From: Pseudomonadota bacterium | Lineage (GTDB): Bacteria; Pseudomonadota; Gammaproteobacteria; CALCKW01 | Direction: 5' to 3' | Length of the DNA: 34,103 nt | Assembly: GCA_039196715.1 (NCBI GenBank) | Contig: JBCCUP010000049.1 | Coordinates: forward strand, 1 to 34,103 | In this document: piece after piece, positions 23,777 through 32,467 of the stretch | Position numbering within the stretch: position 1 is the first letter of the stretch | How the letters are laid out: every line of letters starts with the position of its first letter | The notes under the pieces: model-generated | The model's database searches: none | The model's input: only the letters and a program-made list of their open reading frames with translations | Told to the model about the DNA's origin: nothing | Made by a program: the position numbers and the translations under genes

Positions 23777-26700
23777 GTGCGCCGCGTCCTCACGTCTCTG
23801 GTGCGGATCGGGCTGCTGCTGTCGCTGGTGGCCGTGGTCGCGCTGGGCGCGCTGATCGCAACCGAGACCGGCACGCGCGCGTTGCTTCGGGTCGTCGACG
23901 GCCGCGTGTCGGCGCTCACACTGGGTGACGCGCGTGGGCGATTGTGGTCGGGGTTGACGGTCGATCAGGTCGACTACCAAGAAGGTGATACGGTCTTTTC
24001 CGCACGCGAGCTCGACCTGCGCTGGCGTTTGAGCTGCCTGCTCGAGCGCGTGCTGTGCCTGGATCTGGCGCGTGCGAGCCGGCTCAGCCTGCGCCTGCCT
24101 GCGGCGTCACCCGAGGCGGACGACACCGCACCACAGCCGGTGTCTCTGCCGACGGTTTCCCTGCCGATCGGGGTGCGCCTGGGTCGCCTCGACCTCGCGC
24201 AGTTCACGTACGAGCAGGGTGCGACGGCGGTGGCGCTTCGCGATATCGATCTTGCCGGTGCGGCGCGTGCGTCGCAGCTCCGCGTCGACACCCTGGCACT
24301 CGACTGGACGGTCGGGCCCCTCGACGGTGCCCTGTCGGTGTCCGGCGACGTCGAGTTGCGCGATGCCTATCCGCTGGCCCTGGACATTGTGCTGCGCCAC
24401 AACGCGGCTGACGTTGGCGGTCAGCAGTTGCCCGCAGGCGCCCTGACGGTCACCCTGGGGAACACGCTCGAGGACCTCGACGTCGCGGCGTCGCTCGACG
24501 GCGCCGCAACCGCCTCTCTGGTCGCCAAGGTGCACCCCGTGCGCACACCGTTGTGGCTCGATGCCAGCCTGGCCATCGCGCACGCGCAGTGGCCCGTGTC
24601 GGGCCCGGCAGACGTGGTCGCGACGTCAACCGACCTCCGGGCCGCGGGGCATCTCGACGCGCTGGCCTGGTCGCTGACAACGGCCGTTGCACACCCGGCG
24701 TGGCCGACGGCGGCGATCGAGGCCGGCGGTGAACTGGACACTGGCGGCGCTGTGCGCGATGGCGCGCTGTCGGTGTCGACCGCGGCGGGTGATGCGGAGC
24801 TCGAGTGGCACGCCAACTGGGGCGACTCGCCGGCTTTCGCGTTCGATGCTGTGATCACCGACGTCAACCCCGGGGTGGTTGCCGAGGAGGCCGAGGGCCG
24901 TATCGGTGGCACATTGGCAGTCTCCGCGCGTGGAGGCGATGCCTGGGTCGTTGATCGCGCCGACGCCGCGCTGACCGGCACGCTGCGCGAGCGGCCGGTT
25001 CGGCTCGACGGCACCGTGTCGGTAGATAACGACACGGTCCGCATCGGCGACACCGGTCTCTCGCTCGAGGTCGGTGCCAACCGCGTGTTGATCTCGGGCT
25101 CGGCCGGCGACACGGTCGACCTCGCGGCGACGCTCGACCTGCCCGAGCTCTCGCATGTCTTGCCCGACCTCGGCGGTGTGGTGCGTGGCACCGTGAACGC
25201 GTCCGGCGAGCGCTTGAGTCCAACGGCCGACGTTGCGCTCACCGTCGATGGCCTGCGCTACACCGGCGTCGCGGTGGACCGATTGACCGTGGATGGCGCA
25301 TGGGTGTCGGGCGGTCAGTTGGCGTCGAACGCCACTGTGCGCTGGCAGGGGCTGGCGCTCGAGGGTGGCGTGACCAATGACGGCAGCGTGGCACTGCGGG
25401 GCACCGAGGTGGCGCACACCGTCGACATCACGGTGCGCGGTGAACCCGCGTCTGCGACGGTGTCGGGCTCGGGCGCATTTGACGGCGCCGTCTGGGCGGG
25501 TGAGGTCAGCACCGGGTCGGTCACCGCCGGGGGGCGCCAGTGGCGCAGCGACACGACGATCGCGCTGCGGGTGGCGGACGGGGCGGTGACGGTGGGGGCG
25601 CACTGTTGGGGCGCGTCACCTGCGCGGCTCTGCCTGGACGACGCTGCCCGCCTGGCAGCGCAGGGGCACCTGGACCTGCGTGTCGAGCGCGTGCCCGTTG
25701 ACTGGGCCACCGCGGCTCTGGCGGACGCCATCGCACTCGAAGGCTGGATCAACGGTGCCCTGCAGAGCGCCTGGACGGCGTCGTCTGCGCCGAGCGTACA
25801 AGGCGCTGTGTCGATCGATGCCCTGGAGGCTCGCGTGCCCTCGACCGATGGCGAGACGGTGGCGCTCGCCCTCGGCCGTGTGTCAGTGGATGCGACCACA
25901 GGCGCGGACGCCGCGCAATCGGATCACCTGCAACTGTCACTGCGCACGGCCGGTGGCGCACTGGGCGATGGCCGAGTGGACGCCCGTGTGCCGCTCGGCG
26001 CGGCGAGCGACTACGACGCCACGGTCCGCTGGTCGGCACTGGATCTGGCGTCCGTACACGCCTTGGTGCCCGAGCTCGATCAACTTGCCGGTGTGCTTGG
26101 CCTGGACGCGCGCGTCCGCGGGACAGACACGGGGCCGCGTGTCGATGGGCAACTCGTGCTGTCGGGCGGTGACGTGCGTGGGCTCGACCTGCCAACCGAA
26201 CTCGCCGATGCCGAGCTTACCGTGACGCTCGACGGCGATTCGGCGCGCTTCGACGGTGGCTGGCGGTCGCCCGACGGCGGGGACGGAACCGTTCGGCTAC
26301 AGGGTGATGCAGCCTGGACTGGTGGGCTCCGGGCCGACCTGCGGGTCGACGGGACAGGCGTGCCGGTTGATGTGCGACCCTGGGTTGTCGCCGCCGTGAG
26401 TCCGGCGCTCTCGCTCTCGGTGTCGGACGACCGCGTGCGTGTGCGCGGTGCCGTCGTGGTCGACGAGGCGGACATCGAGATCGTGGCACCGGAAGCGCAA
26501 GCCCCGACGCCGTCGCGTGATGCCGTCATTGTCGACGTGCCTGAAGACGACGGAGCGCCGCGATCCGGTGGGCAGGTGCTCGATGTGGACGTCGACGTCC
26601 AACTCGGCGACGCGGTGTATTTGCGCGGATTCGGCTTTGACAGCCGACTGGGCGGCTTGTTCGAGGTGCGGCTGAACGCCGCCCAGCCGGTGCAGCTTTT

Positions 26701-27274
26701 TGGCGACCTTCAGATACTCGACGGTCGCTACAAGGCCTGGGGGCAGGACTTGTCGATTCAACGCGGTGAAATCGTGTTCGCCGGCTTGCCCGGCGACGCG
26801 GTCGTCGATGCCACAGCCTGGCGTGAGCTCACCGAGGTACGAGCCGGGCTTGATATTTCCGGCAAGGTGACATCACCGACCGTGGCCGTGATCTCCGAAC
26901 CGGCCATGCCGGACCAGGAGGCCCTGAGCTACCTGGTGCTCGGCCGCGCCTGGGACGAAGCGGGTGATCAACAGGCCGCGATCACGCGGGCGGCCCTGTC
27001 ACTTGGTCTCAAGCGCAGCGGCGGCTTGACGGACCGGGTCGCCTCCGGGCTCGGTATTCAGAGCCTGAGTGTCGAGGCACAGGGTAGCGGTGATGACACT
27101 GCAGCCGTGGTCAACGCCCAATTGAATGACAAGCTCAGCGTCCAGTACGGCGTGGGCGTGTTCACACCGATTCGCACCTTGACCGCGCGGTACCAGTTGG
27201 GTCGTCAGTTGTATGTCGAAGCCGTGCAGGGCGTCGAGTCCGCGCTCGACTTCATGTACAGCTTCGAGTTTTGA
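23777..27274 (+). CDS. tamB: Translocation and assembly module protein TamB
   Basis: The 1165-residue product has an N-terminal membrane anchor (LLLSLVAVVALGALIA). A very long beta-rich periplasmic region follows, of the AsmA-like/TamB type now thought to form a hydrophobic groove for lipid movement between membranes. The conserved C-terminal DUF490 region is clear: YLRGFGFDSRLGG, GRYKAWGQDLSIQRGEIVF, PALPDQEALSYLVLGR-like text (here PAMPDQEALSYLVLGRA) and a final barrel-like end SALDFMYSFEF. The start is a GTG two bases after the tamA stop, and the pair is coupled. The gene converges on purB with a 7-base gap and no visible terminator. Confidence 0.94.
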   Translation: MRRVLTSLVRIGLLLSLVAVVALGALIATETGTRALLRVVDGRVSALTLGDARGRLWSGLTVDQVDYQEGDTVFSARELDLRWRLSCLLERVLCLDLARASRLSLRLPAASPEADDTAPQPVSLPTVSLPIGVRLGRLDLAQFTYEQGATAVALRDIDLAGAARASQLRVDTLALDWTVGPLDGALSVSGDVELRDAYPLALDIVLRHNAADVGGQQLPAGALTVTLGNTLEDLDVAASLDGAATASLVAKVHPVRTPLWLDASLAIAHAQWPVSGPADVVATSTDLRAAGHLDALAWSLTTAVAHPAWPTAAIEAGGELDTGGAVRDGALSVSTAAGDAELEWHANWGDSPAFAFDAVITDVNPGVVAEEAEGRIGGTLAVSARGGDAWVVDRADAALTGTLRERPVRLDGTVSVDNDTVRIGDTGLSLEVGANRVLISGSAGDTVDLAATLDLPELSHVLPDLGGVVRGTVNASGERLSPTADVALTVDGLRYTGVAVDRLTVDGAWVSGGQLASNATVRWQGLALEGGVTNDGSVALRGTEVAHTVDITVRGEPASATVSGSGAFDGAVWAGEVSTGSVTAGGRQWRSDTTIALRVADGAVTVGAHCWGASPARLCLDDAARLAAQGHLDLRVERVPVDWATAALADAIALEGWINGALQSAWTASSAPSVQGAVSIDALEARVPSTDGETVALALGRVSVDATTGADAAQSDHLQLSLRTAGGALGDGRVDARVPLGAASDYDATVRWSALDLASVHALVPELDQLAGVLGLDARVRGTDTGPRVDGQLVLSGGDVRGLDLPTELADAELTVTLDGDSARFDGGWRSPDGGDGTVRLQGDAAWTGGLRADLRVDGTGVPVDVRPWVVAAVSPALSLSVSDDRVRVRGAVVVDEADIEIVAPEAQAPTPSRDAVIVDVPEDDGAPRSGGQVLDVDVDVQLGDAVYLRGFGFDSRLGGLFEVRLNAAQPVQLFGDLQILDGRYKAWGQDLSIQRGEIVFAGLPGDAVVDATAWRELTEVRAGLDISGKVTSPTVAVISEPAMPDQEALSYLVLGRAWDEAGDQQAAITRAALSLGLKRSGGLTDRVASGLGIQSLSVEAQGSGDDTAAVVNAQLNDKLSVQYGVGVFTPIRTLTARYQLGRQLYVEAVQGVESALDFMYSFEF

Positions 27275-27281
27275 CCCGGGG

Positions 27282-28866
<1,585 letters not shown>

Positions 28867-28878
28867 AACACTTCCCGG

Positions 28879-28904
28879 AAACCCGCTCCCATGCGGGTTT
28901 TTTT
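28879..28904 (+). terminator. Intrinsic terminator after tRNA-Val
   Basis: AAACCCGC (28879-28886) pairs with GCGGGTTT (28893-28900) around a 6-base loop, and four further T follow (a T-run of seven in all, 28898-28904). It ends the tRNA transcript twelve bases after the CCA. Confidence 0.9.
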
Positions 28905-29043
28905 GTGGCCGTGATCTGCGCCCGGGTGGTCGCAAACGCTGCGCGTTGGCGGCGCGACCCGAGCACCTTTTCGCGATGCAACAGCAGCGGCGGTGGCACG
29001 AACCTCTTATGTCGAGGTGAGGTACTACACGGACCGTCGAGCC

Positions 29044-30273
29044 ATGCACGCATCGTTGCCCAACGCTTTCCTGTCACCCAGCGCGAGCCCGGCCCGGGGA
29101 TCGGAGGGTCGATCCCCTGACCAGGTCACCGTTGTGTTTGTTGATGACGAAACGTCGGTGCTCAACGGCATCACCCGCAACCTGAGTCGATCGAGAAAGG
29201 CATGGGATGTCCACGGTTTCGACGATCCGAACGCGGCGCTCGACTTCATCGCCACCAACCCGGTCGACGTCGTGGTGTCAGACATGCGCATGCCAAAGAT
29301 GAACGGCATCGACTTTCTGACGAACGTGATCGGAGTCAACTCGGACACGGTGCGCATTGCCCTGTCGGGCTTCGCGAGCTTCGAATCGACGCTTGAATCG
29401 CTGAAGATGGTGCACCGCTTCATCGCCAAGCCGGTGAAGCTGCCGGCGTTGGTGGACCACATCGAGCGCTCGATGGCGTTGCAGGGTGACTTGCGCGACC
29501 GGGATCTCTACACGTTGCTGCTCAACCTCGACACCTTGCCGTCCAACCCGCGTCATCAGGGCGAGTTGCGGCGTCTGGCTGCGAGCACCTCGCCGAACGC
29601 GGACGAACTGTGTCGGCTCATCGAAAACGACGTCGGTCTGACCGCGAACCTGATTCGCGTGGTGAATTCGGAGTGTTTCGGGCACTGCCAGGGCATCGAG
29701 TCGGTCGCACAGGCGGTCGACCTGCTCGGTCTGCAAACCATCAAGAACCTCGTGCTTTCCAACGCGCTGTACAGTCAGGTCCAGTCGGCGGACGGTGAGG
29801 CTTTCGAGGCACTGACGCGGACCTCCAACGGCGTGAGCACGCTGTCGCGCAAGATGGCAGCGGCCTGCGGCCTCGACCCGGCCGAGATCGACCGTTGCGA
29901 ACTGGCCGGGATGCTGAGCACACTCGGTGACATTGTGTTGCTGGCCAACCGGCGCACCTTCGACCAGGCGGCGGCGGTTCGGCCCGAGCGCGTCGGCGGC
30001 GCGATCCTCAAGATGTGGATGTTCAGCGACCCGATCGTCGAGGCCGTGGTGGGTCACCGCGCGCCGATATCGATGGACCGCACCACGCCGTTGCAGCCGA
30101 TCACGCTGCGCTGCGTGTCCGGTGCGTGGCTGGGCTGGCAGCACCTCACGGCAAACGGCGACGCGCCGGGTGAGCGCAGCAGCGATGCGCTGCAGGCCCT
30201 CTTTCTGCAGTTGACCGGCGACGCCGACGTGGCGGCGCGTTGGTCGGAAGCCCTGGCCTCGCACCCGCGTTGA
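29044..30273 (+). CDS. Response regulator with HDOD output domain
   Basis: The 409-residue product has a CheY-like receiver at about residues 26-142. Its acidic pair is DD34-35, the phospho-acceptor is D80 in VVVSDMRMPKMNG, the conserved S/T position is S108 in ALSGF, and the lysine is K129 in AKPVKL. An HDOD domain follows (about 165-370, e.g. ENDVGLTANLIRVVNSECFG and AVDLLGLQTIKNLVLSNALY). REC-HDOD proteins are signalling regulators related to HD-GYP proteins, but without the catalytic HD residues and with unknown output. No histidine kinase is adjacent, so this is an orphan regulator. The start is a choice: ATG 29044 begins a 25-residue lead before the receiver, and upstream in-frame alternatives exist. 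No strong ribosome-binding site is seen. Confidence 0.87.
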   Translation: MHASLPNAFLSPSASPARGSEGRSPDQVTVVFVDDETSVLNGITRNLSRSRKAWDVHGFDDPNAALDFIATNPVDVVVSDMRMPKMNGIDFLTNVIGVNSDTVRIALSGFASFESTLESLKMVHRFIAKPVKLPALVDHIERSMALQGDLRDRDLYTLLLNLDTLPSNPRHQGELRRLAASTSPNADELCRLIENDVGLTANLIRVVNSECFGHCQGIESVAQAVDLLGLQTIKNLVLSNALYSQVQSADGEAFEALTRTSNGVSTLSRKMAAACGLDPAEIDRCELAGMLSTLGDIVLLANRRTFDQAAAVRPERVGGAILKMWMFSDPIVEAVVGHRAPISMDRTTPLQPITLRCVSGAWLGWQHLTANGDAPGERSSDALQALFLQLTGDADVAARWSEALASHPR

Positions 30274-30303
30274 GTGCGGACCCTCGGCCAGGCTAGCGGC
30301 AGG

Positions 30304-30588
30304 TCAGACGCCCTCGACGATGATGTACTCGCGCGTGGACGCCGGCAGGCCGTGCGTCAGGGCTTCCTGGTAGGTCGGCGAGTTGTAGAACGCCTCTGCA
30401 GTGGCCATGTCGGCGAACTTCACAACCACGTTGCGAGCGCGTGCGTCGCCCTCTTTGACCACGGTTTTGCCGCCGCGAACCAGAAACTCGGCCCCGAATT
30501 CAGCAGCCGCCTGGCCAGCCAGCTCGGCATAGCGTTGGTAGGCTTCGGCATCGTGTACGTCGACGCGGACAATGGAATAGGCGGCCAT
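30304..30588 (-). CDS. DUF1330-family small protein
   Basis: The 94-residue product is a single DUF1330 domain, a dimeric ferredoxin-like alpha/beta fold. Typical features are the AYSIVRVDVHDAEAYQRYAE start, FLVRGGK in the middle and ATAEAFYNSPTYQEAL near the end, with the usual length of about 95. The family has no established reaction, though the fold is related to small heme- or polyketide-modifying monooxygenases. It lies between the convergent REC-HDOD gene and the SGNH lipoprotein gene, on the same strand as the latter with a 101-base gap containing a hairpin. Confidence 0.88.
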   Translation of the reverse strand: MAAYSIVRVDVHDAEAYQRYAELAGQAAAEFGAEFLVRGGKTVVKEGDARARNVVVKFADMATAEAFYNSPTYQEALTHGLPASTREYIIVEGV

Positions 30589-30636
30589 GGGGTCAATCTC
30601 GGTTGGGAGTCACACCATTCTGCGGTGCGGCGAAGA

Positions 30637-30659
30637 CCCGGGCAAGCGCGGCGCCCGGG
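30637..30659 (-). terminator. Stem-loop between the SGNH lipoprotein and DUF1330 genes
   Basis: A perfect 7-bp stem, CCCGGGC (30637-30643) with GCCCGGG (30653-30659), has a 9-base loop and no T-run. It may mark the 3' end of the SGNH hydrolase transcript, but it could equally be read through. Confidence 0.35.
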
Positions 30660-30689
30660 CCACGGTGACACCGGGGAGGCGCAGCCTTG

Positions 30690-31799
30690 TCAGTTGCCGG
30701 TCGGGCAATCCGCAACGCTGGCCGATGCCACCAGGGCATCGAACCAGGTGTCGGCCATCTTGGTGTAGCCGCTGGCGGAGGGGTGCAAGCCGACGCTGTC
30801 CACCGACAACGGCGACATGTCGGCGACGTTGTCGAGGGCACCGTACTGGTCGACCACGGTGACCTCGGGCCAGTTTGTTTCCAAGCGTTGGCGAAGATCC
30901 GCATTGAAATCTTCTACGACGTCTTCCCAAAAGACGTCAGCGTGGTGGTCGATGATGGTGGCCACCAGCACGTCCACGGTGTGGTTGCGCAGCTCCCAGT
31001 TTCGGATTTCCTGGAGCAGCAACTCTACGGGCAAGGCGCTGCGACTTATGTCGTTTGTGCCCACGTGAATCAACATCACGTCGGCCGGGTTCCGATCGAG
31101 CCACCGTGACACGTTGTCGGCCAGCAGGCTCGTGCGAAACCCTGGGTGACCCTGGTGGTCGGCGTCAGAAATCCCACTTGCTGCGCCGGCCTGTTGGCTA
31201 CCGACGAAGTCCACAGAGAAGCCTTCGGCGGTCAGGCGGTCGAGCAGCCGCTTCCGGTAGCCTACCCGGGACGGTACCTCGGGTTGGTCACCGGTCACGC
31301 CAGTGAAATGGGTGACGCCTGCCGTGATTGAGTCGCCGAACGGCATGATGCGGCGCTCGCCGACCACCACCGACAGCGTGGCCTCGTCGCTCAAGCCGTC
31401 AGCGTCGGTCACGCGGTAGCTGAAGCGATCGAGGTGTCCGCGCTCACCGGTCGTCGACGTGTAGGTGTATTGGCCTGTGGCCAGGTCGATCTCGACATGC
31501 CCTTTCGTGGCGTCGCCTGTGAGTTCGTAGCGCAGCGCCACGCTGTCAGTGTCGGTCACGTGGTCGGACAGCTGGCCGACCAGCGAACCGGTCGCCGCAC
31601 CGTTGGCAATACACGCGTTGCGGGCGACAGGCGCAGCGAGCGCCGTGTCGGCTGCGGGCGGATCACTCGGCGTCGCGCTGGGCGCGGGTGCCGGGTCATC
31701 GGCAGCGGATGTGACGGTGGAGCCGCTGTTGCAGCTGATGAGCAGGCCGGACACCGCTGCGGCGAGCAGGGTGCGGGTGACGGTGTTTTGACGATTCAT
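30690..31799 (-). CDS. Lipoprotein with cadherin-like and SGNH hydrolase domains
   Basis: The 369-residue product starts with a lipoprotein signal (TLLAAAVSGLLISC, lipid on C23) and a Pro/Ala-rich linker. A bacterial cadherin-like/VCBS-type segment follows (about 70-146, DATKGHVEIDLATGQYTYTS to RVTDADGLSDEATLSVVVG). An SGNH/GDSL hydrolase domain completes it. The hydrolase has GDSI (S157 as nucleophile), HVGTNDI for the oxyanion Gly and Asn, and DSVGLHPSASGYTKMA with the catalytic Asp and His. Such enzymes deacylate carbohydrates or lipids at the cell surface; the substrate is unknown. The ATG at 31797-31799 begins the signal directly. The long 5' region holds a hairpin and a duplicated element. 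Confidence 0.85.
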   Translation of the reverse strand: MNRQNTVTRTLLAAAVSGLLISCNSGSTVTSAADDPAPAPSATPSDPPAADTALAAPVARNACIANGAATGSLVGQLSDHVTDTDSVALRYELTGDATKGHVEIDLATGQYTYTSTTGERGHLDRFSYRVTDADGLSDEATLSVVVGERRIMPFGDSITAGVTHFTGVTGDQPEVPSRVGYRKRLLDRLTAEGFSVDFVGSQQAGAASGISDADHQGHPGFRTSLLADNVSRWLDRNPADVMLIHVGTNDISRSALPVELLLQEIRNWELRNHTVDVLVATIIDHHADVFWEDVVEDFNADLRQRLETNWPEVTVVDQYGALDNVADMSPLSVDSVGLHPSASGYTKMADTWFDALVASASVADCPTGN

Positions 31800-31862
31800 G
31801 CCCTCGCTCTGCAAGGGCAAGGCCAAAGGCGAGGCCGCGAGTGGGGTGGTGACCCCCGATGT

Positions 31863-31881
31863 GACGGCCCGGTGGGCCGTC
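31863..31881. other. Perfect hairpin in the leader region of the SGNH lipoprotein gene
   Basis: GACGGCCC (31863-31870) pairs with GGGCCGTC (31874-31881) around GGT. It has no T-run. The arms repeat the core of the xylF-xylH hairpin (GACGGCCCCC and GGGGGCCGTC at 12652-12675). Confidence 0.6.
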
Positions 31882-31914
31882 AGCCTGGCTGGTGGGGAGG
31901 GGTGGGGCGGCGCA

Positions 31915-31998
31915 AACCTGGAGCGTCCCTGCTCTGTGTCCGACGTCCTGCCGTATTCCCAGGTTTTAAAACAATAGTAGAGTTTGCACTAATTTGAG
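31915..31998. repeat. Degenerate direct repeat, copy A
   Basis: This element shows CCTGG (31917-31921), GCGTCC and TGCTC, a TCC-N-AC-N-TCCTG block, CCAGGTT (31959-31965), AAT-N-GTAG and TAATT, and it is matched in order by copy B. The CCTGG and CCAGG arms are inverted, so each copy can form a hairpin with an internal region of about 40 bases. In copy A the arms extend to AACCTGG and CCAGGTT. No gene is seen in this spacer. Confidence 0.55.
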
Positions 31999-32027
31999 AA
32001 ATTTCTGAAACTGGTTACAAATAAATT

Positions 32028-32172
32028 TAACTCCACCGGTGCGCCACGGGGGCCGAATCACGTGGCGCGGTGTCAGGGGCCTGGGGCGCGTCCTTGCTCA
32101 GGTTCCAACATCCTGTTGGTGTACCAGGTTAATTGAATGGTAGTTCATTAATTCAGGATGCACGGTTTTTTT
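32028..32172 (+). ncRNA. Candidate small RNA
   Basis: A possible promoter (TTGAGA 31994-31999, 16-base spacer, TACAAA 32016-32021) would start a transcript near 32028. That transcript contains an 8-bp hairpin, GCGCCACG (32041-32048) with CGTGGCGC (32061-32068), and a CCAACA/TGTTGG hairpin (32105-32119). It ends with CATCCTG (32109-32115) able to pair with CAGGATG (32154-32160), followed by seven T at 32166-32172. The last two foldings exclude each other. No open frame of note lies within. This is a proposal from structure only. Confidence 0.35.
32080..32160. repeat. Degenerate direct repeat, copy B
   Basis: This is the second copy of the element at 31915-31998, offset by about 165 bases. CCTGG (32080-32084) and CCAGG (32124-32128) are the inverted arms, 44 bases apart against 42 in copy A. 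GCGTCC, TGCTC, TCC-N-AC-N-TCCTG, CCAGGTT, AAT-N-GTAG and TAATT recur in the same order. By my hand alignment about 33 of 46 positions agree in the ungapped core. Confidence 0.55.
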
Positions 32173-32215
32173 CACAATAAGTGCAGCTTTGCGTTCACCG
32201 ACGACGGCGGTCCGC

Positions 32216-32452
32216 TCAGCGGTCACGTGATGAGTCGGAAGGCGGGGCGATGTAGCCCACGCCACCGTCCTGCTGTGTCGTGTTGACCACGATCTGAAGG
32301 CGAACCTCGGCGCGCCGTCCGTCCGCCAGACGCCGCTGTCCGAGTCTGAAGTACAGCTCCTTGGCTTCTCGTCGCTCGTTCGCTGTGGTGAGCAGGGCGC
32401 TCAATCGGGCTGGAATGATTTCCAGCCACTGGCGTTGCAGGGGGGTCAACAT
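32216..32452 (-). CDS. Small hypothetical protein, second gene of a two-gene unit
   Basis: The 78-residue product is not recognised. It is soluble, without signal peptide or membrane segment. The first half is helical (LQRQWLEIIPARLSALLTTA) and the second looks beta-rich (AEVRLQIVVNTTQQDGGVGY), ending in a charged tail. GGAGAG four bases before the ATG is a strong ribosome-binding site, and the gene starts 15 bases after the stop of the repeat-protein gene. The two are therefore probably co-transcribed. Strong translation signals support a real gene despite its size. Confidence 0.65.
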   Translation of the reverse strand: MLTPLQRQWLEIIPARLSALLTTANERREAKELYFRLGQRRLADGRRAEVRLQIVVNTTQQDGGVGYIAPPSDSSRDR

Positions 32453-32467
32453 GGCGCTCTCCTCGAA

